Below are positions 50,992-58,860 of a DNA stretch of 64,000 nucleotides, piece by piece. A program made the position numbers and the translations under genes. How positions within the stretch are numbered: position 1 is the stretch's first letter; the number at the start of each line of letters is the position of its first letter. Source of the stretch: Cyanobacteriota bacterium. GTDB taxonomy: Bacteria > Cyanobacteriota > Vampirovibrionia > Vampirovibrionales > Vampirovibrionaceae. The notes beneath the pieces were generated by a model. The model saw only the letters and a list, made by a program, of their open reading frames with translations, was not told the DNA's origin and did not search any database. Location: positions 953,390 through 1,017,389 of the forward strand of contig JAIEMW010000004.1 in NCBI GenBank assembly GCA_019751815.1, given 5' to 3'.

Positions 50992-52317
50992 TTAAAGTGA
51001 AACCGCTTCTCCCGCCATTCGGCCAGAGCGCATCGCCCCGTGAATCGATCCGATATCACGGTAATCACCACAGGGAATTACCGTGAGTCCGTTCTCAAAG
51101 GGGGAGACTTTCTGGACGGGCTGGATGTGCGTCTGCGTTTCTTCTGGCAATGCGTGCTGGATGGCGTAAGTCTTGAGCCAACGCCATTCTGGTTTTGCAA
51201 TCTGGGGGAACCACTCAGTCAGCTCCTGAATCACCCGCTCCGCAAGGGGGCTTGAGTGACTTGAATGGACCTCTATATTCCCCAGTACGGTTACAGAGAC
51301 CAGAGCCCGCCCCGTTTGGCTGTAGTTGGATGACACCTCAGACGGCACGCAAATATTATTGATCAGGCCCTTCCCGTCCCCGTTTAAGGCCAAAATTGGT
51401 TTTTTAATGGGGCTTTCTGGGACTTCAAAATAGAGGCATGTGGCGCTGTGATACGGTGGGGGAGGCCATAAGGCCGTAGAGGCCGGATTGCTAGGAAATA
51501 ACCCACTGGCACTTGCCCCGTCTGCGGCCAAAATTACGGTACTTGCCTCAATAAACTCACCACTGTCGAGTGCGATGCCTTCTGGCAAGAGTGTTTTGAC
51601 TCGTGCATTCAAGCGTATACAGCTGCCAGCCTCAGAAGACTTAACCAGAGATTTAACCAATGGCCCTGCCAGCTGCTGGGTGATAGCCCCCATGCCGAGT
51701 CGAGGAAGCGCTGCGGTCCCTTTGGAAAACTGCTGAAAGAGAAATTGAAGCTTGCGGGCAGACGTATTGAGCGCTTTTTCTAAGAAGACACCCCCAAAAA
51801 AGGGCTCAAAAAAGCGTTCTAGCATGGCGTTTGAGAAGCCAAAGCCGCGCAAATAGTCACGGGTGCTTTGTTGTGGGGTATTTAGGATTTGGCTTTCTGT
51901 CTGCTGTATCAGAGCCAGGCGGAGTTTGCCGACGAGCAGTTTGTCTTTAAAAGAGCCAATCGGGTTTGCAACCTGTAGCAGGCTTTTAAAAAAGTCTCGA
52001 AAGGGGTCGTTCACTGTATAAAAACGACCTTGATAGCGGATCATCGCCCCCGATTCAAAATGCTGCAAATCCAGCGCTTCGTAATCCAGCCAGCGTTGGG
52101 CTTCTGGATAAGCAGTCAGTAGTACTTGAAAGCCACGGTCAAAAATATAGCCGTTTTCCGTATCGCTTTGGACCCGCCCGCCGAGTGTGGGGCTGCTTTC
52201 TAGCAGCAAAAAAGGGATGCCTCTGTCCTGTAGCGTCCTGGCACATGTTAATCCGCTGAGCCCACCCCCGATAATCACCACGGGTTGGGGGCTGTTGTTT
52301 GTTGCATCATGCGTCAC
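50992..52317 (-). CDS. FAD-dependent oxidoreductase (amine oxidase / protoporphyrinogen-oxidase-like)
   Basis: 441 residues. The N-terminus has the dinucleotide-binding VVIIGGGLSGLTCARTLQDR, then LLLESSPTLGGRVQSD (GGR motif) and GYIFDRGFQVLL. ASTVILAADGASASGLF lies in the middle, and GNGLTVIPCGDYRDIGSIHG, then AMRSGRMAGEAV, closes the FAD site. This is the flavin-containing amine oxidase superfamily, which includes phytoene desaturases and protoporphyrinogen oxidases. The substrate cannot be assigned. No carotenoid or haem gene is adjacent. Confidence 0.88.
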   Translation of the reverse strand: MTHDATNNSPQPVVIIGGGLSGLTCARTLQDRGIPFLLLESSPTLGGRVQSDTENGYIFDRGFQVLLTAYPEAQRWLDYEALDLQHFESGAMIRYQGRFYTVNDPFRDFFKSLLQVANPIGSFKDKLLVGKLRLALIQQTESQILNTPQQSTRDYLRGFGFSNAMLERFFEPFFGGVFLEKALNTSARKLQFLFQQFSKGTAALPRLGMGAITQQLAGPLVKSLVKSSEAGSCIRLNARVKTLLPEGIALDSGEFIEASTVILAADGASASGLFPSNPASTALWPPPPYHSATCLYFEVPESPIKKPILALNGDGKGLINNICVPSEVSSNYSQTGRALVSVTVLGNIEVHSSHSSPLAERVIQELTEWFPQIAKPEWRWLKTYAIQHALPEETQTHIQPVQKVSPFENGLTVIPCGDYRDIGSIHGAMRSGRMAGEAVSL

Positions 52318-52407
52318 AGTGACAGGACCTCAAAAAGAAGAACCTCAGAATATCGATACGAACAGGGACAGGAGTATCCCTGTCTGTTTTAGCATGATTC
52401 TTGAGTT

Positions 52408-53343
52408 TTAAGCCACTGTGCGTTGATGGTCTGTATTCACAAAGGCCGCAATGTTGTTATAGCTGTGGCTGCCTTTCCGGTAAACTCGGGTGGCCACTTT
52501 GCGACCACTGTTGCCTTCGATAGTCACAATATCCCCGTTGGGCCGGATTTCTTTGATCAAACCGATATGCCCCAAGGCTTTGCGACGTGTGTTAAAAATA
52601 ACGGCATCCCCTGGTTTGGGCGTTTGTGTGAGGCGGTTATTGCGACGCCCCCATTGGAAGATATCGGAACAAAGCGCCCGATGTCCCCATGGGGAGCCGC
52701 CCGATTCTTTAAGAATGGTGGAGACAAAATCTGCACACCAGTATTCTTGACGCCCTTGGCAGAAGCGCTTGTTGATGAAATCTTGATGTTCTCTTTGGTT
52801 AATACCCAAATAACGTTCTGCATTGTTGACAATATTACTTCTACGTGGGCCTGAGGCTTGGCCGGGTTGTAATTGCCACGATGACGGTGACTGCGAGTTT
52901 TGAACGCCTGAGTTTTGCCCTTGAGAACCACGTCCGAATGAACCTGAACAACCATTTGAATTTTGATAGAGTCCAAAATTCCCCATATCTCCCTGCTGGA
53001 GTTGCTGTTGGCAGTCTCCTGTGCCGGGATTGAAGAGATCAGCGCGTTGCCCGGTGAGAATTTCCAGCATGCTTTTCAGCATCAGCATTAGCATCATCAT
53101 TTGGCTCATCATCAAGGAGAAAGATTGAGCCAGTCGGTTATTCCCAAAAGCGGGATTAAGGCCGTTAGGCGCGCAACCCGGACTGTTCAAACTATATTGA
53201 TTGTTCGGATTATTCTGGCACGTTGGGAAGAGCGGAATATCATTTGCCCCACTGCAATCAGCAAGATTCCCTTGACTGTTGACGATCAGCGAAGGATTCC
53301 CGTTGGCTATAGTTAAAAATGTAATGGGTCGGTTTTGTCCCAT
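52408..53343 (-). CDS. CHAP-domain peptidoglycan hydrolase with Met-rich N-terminal helix
   Basis: 311 residues from ATG 53343 (AGGGG 8 bases upstream). The C-terminal about 130 residues form a CHAP (NlpC/P60-like) amidase or endopeptidase: nucleophile Cys in YWCADFVSTILKES, KPGDAVIFN, His in LGHIGLIKEI and VTIEGNSG. This fold cuts peptide bonds in peptidoglycan. The N-terminal half is Asn/Gln/Gly-rich with Cys residues. It contains SLMMSQMMMLMLMLKSMLEI (about 78-97), an extreme methionine/leucine helix that may insert in a membrane or mediate assembly. No classical signal peptide is visible, so export by another route is possible. Confidence 0.82.
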   Translation of the reverse strand: MGQNRPITFLTIANGNPSLIVNSQGNLADCSGANDIPLFPTCQNNPNNQYSLNSPGCAPNGLNPAFGNNRLAQSFSLMMSQMMMLMLMLKSMLEILTGQRADLFNPGTGDCQQQLQQGDMGNFGLYQNSNGCSGSFGRGSQGQNSGVQNSQSPSSWQLQPGQASGPRRSNIVNNAERYLGINQREHQDFINKRFCQGRQEYWCADFVSTILKESGGSPWGHRALCSDIFQWGRRNNRLTQTPKPGDAVIFNTRRKALGHIGLIKEIRPNGDIVTIEGNSGRKVATRVYRKGSHSYNNIAAFVNTDHQRTVA

Positions 53344-53493
53344 AACCATTTCCCCTTATTGGCCGCGTGCCGATAAGCCAATATTTCCATTTACCCCCGA
53401 AATGAGCACACCTTATGAATATAAAAACAGCTATTTGGATTTTTGTGCGTAAAAAAAGTCTTATTTGGGGCAAAAAGCCCACAAAAAAAGATA

Positions 53494-53565
53494 CTCCCCA
53501 GGTCGGACTCGAACCAACAACCCTGCGGTTAACAGCCGCATGCTCTGCCATTGAGCTACTGAGGA
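53494..53565 (-). tRNA. tRNA-Asn (GTT)
   Basis: A 72-base tRNA on the minus strand: acceptor TCCTCAG/CTGGGGA with discriminator G, D-arm GCTC/GAGC, anticodon stem TGCGG/CCGCA with loop CTGTTAA (anticodon GTT, Asn), and T-arm GTTGG-TTCGAGT-CCGAC. The 3' CCA is not encoded. T-rich sequence (TTTTTTTG, then GGGC-TTTTT-GCCC) lies just downstream and may stop transcription. Confidence 0.96.
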
Positions 53566-53582
53566 ATATCCGTAATTTTTTC

Positions 53583-53611
53583 AGTATAAGCACTGCTTGG
53601 GGAATTGTAAA
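53583..53611 (-). promoter_or_regulatory. Sigma-70-type promoter of tRNA-Asn
   Basis: On the minus strand, TTTACA (53606-53611) and TATACT (53583-53588) are each one base from consensus and are exactly 17 bases apart. The predicted start is about 10 bases before the mature tRNA. Confidence 0.75.
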
Positions 53612-53724
53612 GATACAGACGGTCGGGGTGAGTCTTTGGGTTGGGTGCGAGGCGCTTAGCAGGGAAGAAACACTCTGAGAGCAAAGCTTTACCTGAGCTT
53701 TCGATGTTTACCAGAAAATCTTGT

Positions 53725-53782
53725 TGCAAACGATTCTCAAATGCAGTAGTCTATAAAAGTGTTGTTAATGAGAATCATTTTC
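53725..53782. promoter_or_regulatory. Two Fur-like boxes flanking a -10 element
   Basis: GTTAATGAGAATCATTTTC (53764-53782) agrees with the classical 19-bp Fur box at 16 of 19 positions. A weaker box (53725-53739, TGAGAATCGTTTGCA on the minus strand) shares the TGAGAATC core. Between them, TATAAA (53752-53757) could be a -10 for plus-strand transcription starting inside the strong box, the standard arrangement for Fur repression. A good -35 is not seen. Confidence 0.6.
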
Positions 53783-53863
53783 AACATGACCTATTTCAAT
53801 TTCCTTTCAATACAGACACAATGATTTGACACACCCATGGTTAGAGCGGTGTGTCTTTTTTTT
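53764..53863 (+). ncRNA. Candidate Fur-regulated small RNA with intrinsic terminator
   Basis: GACACACC (53828-53835) pairs perfectly with GGTGTGTC (53848-53855), followed by T8 (53856-53863). It is a strong plus-strand terminator, yet no coding gene lies upstream on that strand after the FAD/CHAP/tRNA block on minus. From the Fur-boxed promoter to the T-run the transcript would be about 100 bases. The ORF content is negligible. The size and control resemble RyhB-type iron-responsive RNAs by analogy only; no sequence similarity is claimed. The alternative is a short leader with attenuator ahead of mtnP. Confidence 0.45.
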
Positions 53864-53974
53864 AGATGTGTTTTTACAGGAGTACTCAGGGGCTTTTGAC
53901 AAATGCCGGGGGTTTTGGCTACGCTGGTGCGGTTCCATCATTCGACAATTTGTATCAAAAAGGAAACCAGCACC

Positions 53975-54799
53975 ATGGCACCATTTGGCCCCGTCACCCC
54001 AAAACAGGTTAAGGCAGATATTGGCGTCTTTGGCGGGTCGGGATTTTATCAATTTTTAACGGATGCGGAAACCATCCAAGTTGAAACCCCTTATGGGTCG
54101 CCCAGTGCGCCCATCACGATTGGCAATATCGGCGGAAAACGGGTGGCCTTTCTCCCGCGCCACGGGGAAAAGCATACGCTGCCTCCTCATAAAATCAATT
54201 ACCGTGCCAATGTCTGGGCATTCAAAAGCCTGGGTATCACTCGGGTGATCGCCCCCTGTGCGGCGGGTATTTTGCAGTCGCATATCAAGCCAGGCGATTT
54301 TGTGATCTGCGATCAGTTTGTTGATCGAACCAATGGACGGATCGATACCTTTTATGACGGGCCGATTACCACCCACGTGAGTGCCGCCGATCCGTACTGT
54401 TCTGAAATGCGCCCCTTGGCGATTCAGGCCGCAGAAAGTTGCGGAATTCCTCATCACAAAACAGGAACCGTTGTCGTCATTCAAGGACCCCGTTTCAGCA
54501 CCCGCTCGGAGTCAAAGTGGTTTCGCGATCAAGGCTGGGAAGTGATTAACATGACCCAGTACCCAGAAGTCCACCTGGTGAAAGAGTTGGAAATGTGTGT
54601 GGTCAATGTCTCACTGATGACGGATTACGATACGGGCGTGGAAGGCGTAGCCCCTGTGAGCCACGAAGAAGTGGTGAAAGTGTTTACCCAAAATAATGAA
54701 AAACTCCGCGGTCTGTTGATTAAACTGATTGAGCTGACACCCAAAGAGCGAAGCACCTGCGGTTGCGATAAAACGCTTAAATCCGCCCGAAGTGAATAG
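53975..54799 (+). CDS. mtnP: S-methyl-5'-thioadenosine phosphorylase
   Basis: 274 residues from ATG 53975 (AAAGGAA 10 bases upstream); a longer frame from 53903 lies closer to the terminator and is unlikely. It cleaves methylthioadenosine with phosphate to adenine and methylthioribose-1-phosphate in methionine salvage. Motifs: IGVFGGSGFYQFL, FLPRHGEKHTLPPHKINYRA, VIQGPRFSTRSES and the diagnostic NMTQYPEVHLVKELE. It belongs to the purine phosphorylase family MTAP group. A C-terminal CGCDKTLKSA tail follows. The YggT gene starts 11 bases downstream. Confidence 0.95.
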   Translation: MAPFGPVTPKQVKADIGVFGGSGFYQFLTDAETIQVETPYGSPSAPITIGNIGGKRVAFLPRHGEKHTLPPHKINYRANVWAFKSLGITRVIAPCAAGILQSHIKPGDFVICDQFVDRTNGRIDTFYDGPITTHVSAADPYCSEMRPLAIQAAESCGIPHHKTGTVVVIQGPRFSTRSESKWFRDQGWEVINMTQYPEVHLVKELEMCVVNVSLMTDYDTGVEGVAPVSHEEVVKVFTQNNEKLRGLLIKLIELTPKERSTCGCDKTLKSARSE

Positions 54800-54810
54800 G
54801 AGTTCTGGTT

Positions 54811-55068
54811 TTGCCTGTTGAAATTAAAAGCTTCCTGCTGCATTTTTTGCAGATGTACTCTTGGATATTGATGGGGCGTATACTGCTTTCTTGGGTCTTG
54901 GGCTATGGTGATTGGGAAAAGCCCCCGTGGTCCTGGGTGTATGTTATTACCGAACCCGTTTTAGCACCCTTTAGAAGGCTTATTCCGCCGTTGGGAATGA
55001 TTGATATTTCGCCTATCATTTTATTTTTCGCACTGAGTCTGCTAGAAGGCTTAATTAGCGCGCTCTAG
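54811..55068 (+). CDS. yggT: YggT-family membrane protein
   Basis: 85 residues from a TTG at 54811, with AGGAG about 9 bases upstream. Two hydrophobic helices (about 7-30 and 66-84) flank a loop with WVYVITEPVLAPFRRLIPPL, then GMIDISPIILFF, the typical YggT motif. YggT proteins are small inner-membrane proteins tied to osmotic shock resistance or, in cyanobacteria and plastids (CCB3/YlmG), to membrane and nucleoid organisation. It follows mtnP closely and is probably co-transcribed. Confidence 0.88.
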   Translation: MPVEIKSFLLHFLQMYSWILMGRILLSWVLGYGDWEKPPWSWVYVITEPVLAPFRRLIPPLGMIDISPIILFFALSLLEGLISAL

Positions 55069-55095
55069 ACAGGACAGACGGGGCGTGTTTCAGTT

Positions 55096-55659
55096 TTAAG
55101 CCTTTTTTCGCCTGGCCGAAACGTTGTTAGTCTCAGTCGCTTGGGTAGTTTCGGGGCCGCGGCTTAAGTAAAACGCCGCATCGCTAACAGGGGTTTGCTG
55201 CGCATAAACATACTGGCGGCGAAGCACTTCCCCGTCCACAATATCCGGATCGTAGAGCGGGTGGTCATAAAAAAAGCTGGGGTGGTGCAGTTTGGGATTA
55301 AAGGCTTCCTCTTGCTGACGATGCGTCCAGGGGCTGGGCTGCTCAAAATCCAGTTCTTTTTTAGAGACGGCAAAGGGCAGCTCTTGCGGGTGAATCTGAC
55401 TTTTTTGTATCAGCCGAAAGTGCAAACTGCCGCAGTGAACACAAAAAGGGGTTTTGGGGCGAATGGGGCCTAAAATTCCTGGCTGAGGTGGTCTTTTGCT
55501 ACTGCATTGTTGGCATTGAATAAAATACCAGACGAGTTTGACCTTATGGCCGCAATCGGGGCAAAAGGTGTTTTTGCCGTACACGTTGGCACTAAGGTGG
55601 TCACAATCCCGTCCCAGCCAGTATTTCAGGCAGTTCCAAAATAGATACAATAATCTCAC
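55096..55659 (-). CDS. Zinc-ribbon hypothetical protein
   Basis: 187 residues from a GTG at 55659 (GAGGG 7 bases upstream). Three CxxC pairs appear in the first 80 residues: CPDCGHK, CQQCSSK and CVHCGSL, enough for one or two zinc ribbons. A Trp/Tyr-rich N-terminus precedes them. The C-terminal half is aromatic and polar (HHPSFFYDHPLYDPDIVDGE) and ends in a basic SARRKKA. Family not recognised. It may bind nucleic acid or protein; this is inference. Confidence 0.6.
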   Translation of the reverse strand: MRLLYLFWNCLKYWLGRDCDHLSANVYGKNTFCPDCGHKVKLVWYFIQCQQCSSKRPPQPGILGPIRPKTPFCVHCGSLHFRLIQKSQIHPQELPFAVSKKELDFEQPSPWTHRQQEEAFNPKLHHPSFFYDHPLYDPDIVDGEVLRRQYVYAQQTPVSDAAFYLSRGPETTQATETNNVSARRKKA

Positions 55660-55769
55660 TGAAGTCCCTCAATCTCACCAGGTTATGATCCAGGTTAAAC
55701 CGCTGGTATTTATTTTAGCGGTTTTCATGATCTGTGTGTTGGCTCATGACGAAACTGCCCTGAGAATGT

Positions 55770-56396
55770 TCAAGTGCTGCGTTTGGCAATCACCAGAAAT
55801 TCTTGATTCTCCCGCTTGGGGTGGGAGCCTTCGGTGATTTTTAGCGGCAGTGGGAGCGAAAAATGGGGGGATAATCTTTCAATCAATTCTTCCGGCGGCG
55901 TGTCAAAGGGAGGGCCGTCCGTTTCGCCGTGATGCCAAAAAAGACCCACCAATGTGCCTGAGGGCTTCAACAGATCGCAAACAGTGCGGATATAGGCGTC
56001 GCGTTGACTCGGATCAATCGCACAAAAGCAGGTATGTTCTAGGACATAGTCAAATTGACCAGACCATGACGAGGGCAAATCAAAGATATCGGCATGCACG
56101 AGTGTGAATAAGTCGCCATAGAGAGATTCTGCTAATTCTAAGGCTCCTGGCGCAAAGTCAAACCCCACGACGTCAAAACCGGCGTCGGCAAAAAGGGCCG
56201 CATCATGTCCAGCCCCGCAGCCGAGAACAGCCATCTTACCAGGTTTCAATGATGAGACCGCTTTGGCAAAGGGCGGAGCGCCCTCGCCTAAATCCCACGT
56301 CGTCGAGCGGCTTTCGTAGCGGCTTTCCCAGAAAGCGACTTGTTTATGGGGCGTTTCAGGCCTGGTAATTTCAGGGCTGTCTTGAGGGTCGTTCAT
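55770..56396 (-). CDS. SAM-dependent methyltransferase, TPMT/halide-methyltransferase-like
   Basis: 208 residues. It begins with a WESRYESRSTTWDLGEGAPP block typical of the thiopurine/thiol methyltransferase family. The SAM site follows: AVLGCGAGHDAALFADAGFD, then VVGFDFAPGALELAE. FDYVLEHTCFCAIDP corresponds to the family's D-hhxE-hxxxxAI motif. Family members methylate thiols, halides, selenium or tellurium compounds. Substrate unknown. TGCAAA-TAAG-TTTGCA (56429-56444), an inverted repeat just upstream of the start, could be an operator. Confidence 0.87.
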   Translation of the reverse strand: MNDPQDSPEITRPETPHKQVAFWESRYESRSTTWDLGEGAPPFAKAVSSLKPGKMAVLGCGAGHDAALFADAGFDVVGFDFAPGALELAESLYGDLFTLVHADIFDLPSSWSGQFDYVLEHTCFCAIDPSQRDAYIRTVCDLLKPSGTLVGLFWHHGETDGPPFDTPPEELIERLSPHFSLPLPLKITEGSHPKRENQEFLVIAKRST

Positions 56397-56442
56397 GCTG
56401 GCGATTATAGGGGATGCGTGCCTTGAGATGCAAATAAGTTTG

Positions 56443-56482
56443 CAATAAAAAACCCTTGATACACAGTAAACGTGATCAAGGG
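56443..56482 (-). terminator. Intrinsic terminator on the minus strand
   Basis: CCCTTGAT (56453-56460) and ATCAAGGG (56475-56482) form a perfect 8-bp stem, with an inner CAC/GTG pairing. On the minus strand the stem runs into TTTTTTATT (complement of 56447-56452). It lies upstream of the methyltransferase start, so it must end some transcript from the gene-less region to its right. Confidence 0.65.
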
Positions 56483-56876
56483 GAGATTCTGTCTGAGTAG
56501 AGAGAAAAGGAAGGAAGATAGGTGTTGAAACAGGAGAAAAAAGGAAAATTTAAGATACTTTAGTAATGCTTGCAGCGTGAAAACACACGCTTGTAATTCG
56601 TTTAAGGCGAATAGACAACTCAATTGCTTTTGCTTGACTTGCTTTTAGAATAAGACACAGCACGAATATAACGGCAGCACCAGGCTCGCTCTTCTTCTTT
56701 CACATGCATAAAACCCATGTTTGAGGGCTTGATGCTAGCTTGTTAAGTAATGTAAATAGGCATGTCGTAAGAGAGGGGATTTTTGGCGCCCGGCCTTGTT
56801 TTGCGTAGAATAAAATCTGTATTTAATGAGCTGTCTGTATTAAAAAAGAGCCTATTAAAAAAGGGAGAAACCCGCT
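56483..56876. other. Gene-less region, possible minus-strand small RNA
   Basis: No supported ORF. On the minus strand it would lead into the terminator at 56443-56482. It contains a small hairpin (AGCGTG-TGTTTT-CACGCT) and a pyrimidine-rich stretch (TTCTCTCTACTCAG). No clear promoter was found. AAAGGGAG before 56877 is the pgi ribosome-binding site. Confidence 0.3.
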
Positions 56877-58298
56877 ATGTTGCAAGTCGATATCAGTCGT
56901 GTGGGAGAAGAGTGGATAGGCTCTGCTCATGGGGTCTCAACCGAACGTCTTTTTTCAGATTATGCCGGTGTGATGGAGCGACATATAACTCAACTCTATT
57001 TGGGTAAAAATGATGCCGGTGGCTGGAAGCGCTGGTTAACCCTTGGTAATCAGGATGCGCTTTTTGAGTCATTAGAAACGTATGCTCAGTCTCAAAAAGG
57101 GCGTTGGGATACTGTGATTGTTCTTGGTATTGGTGGGTCTTCTTTGGGTGGCTACGCCCTATTAAAAGCCTTACTGCATCCCTACTGGAATGAGCTGAGC
57201 ACAGAACAGCGCCGTGGGTACCCTCGCTATTATTTTGTTGAAAACGTGGACGCAGACCAAATCGCTGGGCTGTTAGATGTGATCGATCTCTCCAAGACCT
57301 TGGTGAATGTGATTTCTAAATCCGGCACTACGGCTGAAACCATGAGCGCCTTTATGTTGCTCAAAGAGCGTCTGGAGCTGCAACTGGGTGTTGAGGCCGC
57401 CAAAGAACACGTGGTGGTGACAACGGACCGTCACAAAGGCCTGCTGCGGCAAATAGCCGATCAGGAAGGCTACCCTTCTTTTGAAGTGCCCGATGATGTG
57501 GGCGGTCGATTTTCTGTTTTCTCCGCGGTTGGACTCTTGCCAGCCGCGTTGTGCGGTGTGCCAATTCGCCAATGCCAGCGTGGGATCCAGGACATGGATT
57601 TGCAATTGCAAGAGACAGAAATTTGGAAAAACCCGGCGGCCCAACTGGCTGTTCTCCACACGTATTTTTATCAACACGGAAAAAAGCCTATCAGTGTGTT
57701 TATGCCTTATTCTTACCGACTAGGACCTGTTGCAGACTGGTTTGTGCAGCTGTGGGCTGAATCACTGGGCAAACGCAAGAATTTACGGGGTGAAGATGTT
57801 TTTGTGGGAATGACCCCAGTTCGGGCAGTGGGTGTGACGGATCAACACTCTCAAGTCCAGCTTTTTAACGAAGGCCCTTTTGATAAAACCATCACCTTTG
57901 TGGCTGTGGGTAAGCCAGATGTCTCTTTGACTATTCCGCCTCAGTTTCGTCGTCCAGAGGCCCTTGCTGCTGAGTTGGGGTATTTGGGCAACCGAACCTT
58001 TGCAGAATTACTCGGGGCAGAGTTTGAGTCTACCCGGGCCAGTCTCACCCGAAATCAACGGCCCAATATCACACTCACCCTTCCTCAGGTGGATGCCTAT
58101 CATTTGGCGCAACTTCTGTATCTGTTGGAGGTACAAACTGCTTTAGCGGGGGCATTGTTGGAAATTGATCCTTTTGATCAACCAGGCGTGGAGCTGGCCA
58201 AGCAATACACCCATGCGCTGATGGGCAGAAGTGGCTATGAACATTTGGTGGCGGAAGCCCGTGGCGAACGTCCCAGTAAGGCAGGGGCATCATCGTAA
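56877..58298 (+). CDS. pgi: Glucose-6-phosphate isomerase
   Basis: 473 residues, the shorter bacterial type. It interconverts glucose-6-phosphate and fructose-6-phosphate. Visible: VIVLGIGGSSLGGYALLKAL, LVNVISKSGTTAETMSAFML (phosphate site SKSGTT), GGRFSVFSAVGLLPAAL, the Glu-bearing WAESLGKRKN (last catalytic region in this subtype), and TDQHSQVQLFNEGPFDKTIT with the active-site His. Start ATG 56877 follows GGGAGAAA. With rpe and the TalC-type aldolase it completes sugar-phosphate steps seen in the window. Confidence 0.95.
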   Translation: MLQVDISRVGEEWIGSAHGVSTERLFSDYAGVMERHITQLYLGKNDAGGWKRWLTLGNQDALFESLETYAQSQKGRWDTVIVLGIGGSSLGGYALLKALLHPYWNELSTEQRRGYPRYYFVENVDADQIAGLLDVIDLSKTLVNVISKSGTTAETMSAFMLLKERLELQLGVEAAKEHVVVTTDRHKGLLRQIADQEGYPSFEVPDDVGGRFSVFSAVGLLPAALCGVPIRQCQRGIQDMDLQLQETEIWKNPAAQLAVLHTYFYQHGKKPISVFMPYSYRLGPVADWFVQLWAESLGKRKNLRGEDVFVGMTPVRAVGVTDQHSQVQLFNEGPFDKTITFVAVGKPDVSLTIPPQFRRPEALAAELGYLGNRTFAELLGAEFESTRASLTRNQRPNITLTLPQVDAYHLAQLLYLLEVQTALAGALLEIDPFDQPGVELAKQYTHALMGRSGYEHLVAEARGERPSKAGASS

Positions 58299-58516
58299 AC
58301 CCTTTATTAGTGTATACACAGTTTCTGTCTAGGGTGAACCCTTAAATTCGGTATTGAGAATTTTCGCCTGATCGGTTAGTCTGGGAAATGGTGATTTGGG
58401 ACACTGGTCTGTAAAAAATCTAGCCGTTTTTTATCCCACCAGAACCCAACCAGATCTTGATTTTAGTGTCTTTGTTTGTCTGTATCTTATTGTTTCTGTA
58501 TTAAAGGAGAAGGCCG

Positions 58517-58762
58517 ATGCCTTTCGTCATTACTGAACCCTGCATTAACGTGAAAGATAAAGCCTGCGTGGGTGTCTGCCCAGTAGACTGTATCTATGAA
58601 TACGACGGTGAGCCCCAACTCTACATTCACCCAGATGAATGTATTGAGTGTGGTGCCTGTCAGCCTGTCTGTCCAGTCAATGCCATTTATATGGATGCCG
58701 AAGTGCCTGCCGACCAGCAGCGCTTTATTGCTTTGAACGCGGACAAAGCCCGCGCTCACTAA
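58517..58762 (+). CDS. Bacterial-type ferredoxin (7Fe/8Fe)
   Basis: 81 residues. Two cluster motifs: C-x7-C-x3-CP (CINVKDKACVGVCPVDCIY), as in [3Fe-4S]-binding ferredoxins, and CIECGACQPVCP (CxxCxxCxxxCP) for a [4Fe-4S] cluster. It carries single electrons to oxidoreductases in the cytoplasm. AAAGGAG lies about 8 bases before ATG 58517, and a good terminator follows. It is monocistronic. It sits opposite the cysteine desulfurase gene, which would supply sulfur for such clusters. Confidence 0.94.
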   Translation: MPFVITEPCINVKDKACVGVCPVDCIYEYDGEPQLYIHPDECIECGACQPVCPVNAIYMDAEVPADQQRFIALNADKARAH

Positions 58763-58802
58763 GCGCTGGTTGAATATTTTCACGTTCAATACACATCATT
58801 TT

Positions 58803-58835
58803 AAAAAGCCTTCACGTTGAGTGAGGGCTTTTTTT
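58803..58835 (+). terminator. Intrinsic terminator after the ferredoxin gene
   Basis: AAAAGCCTTCAC (58804-58815) pairs with GTGAGGGCTTTT (58821-58832) with one T-G wobble and a GTTGA loop; T7 follows. The A-run on the other side makes it usable for the minus-strand desulfurase gene as well. Confidence 0.8.
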
Positions 58836-58860
58836 GTGGAGGCTGTTTGGTGAGTAATTT

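Noticed and set aside
56405..56623. 72-residue hydrophobic ORF on the minus strand
   Set aside because: It runs through the terminator hairpin at 56443-56482 and has biased Phe/Leu composition from the pyrimidine-rich strand; no ribosome-binding site.
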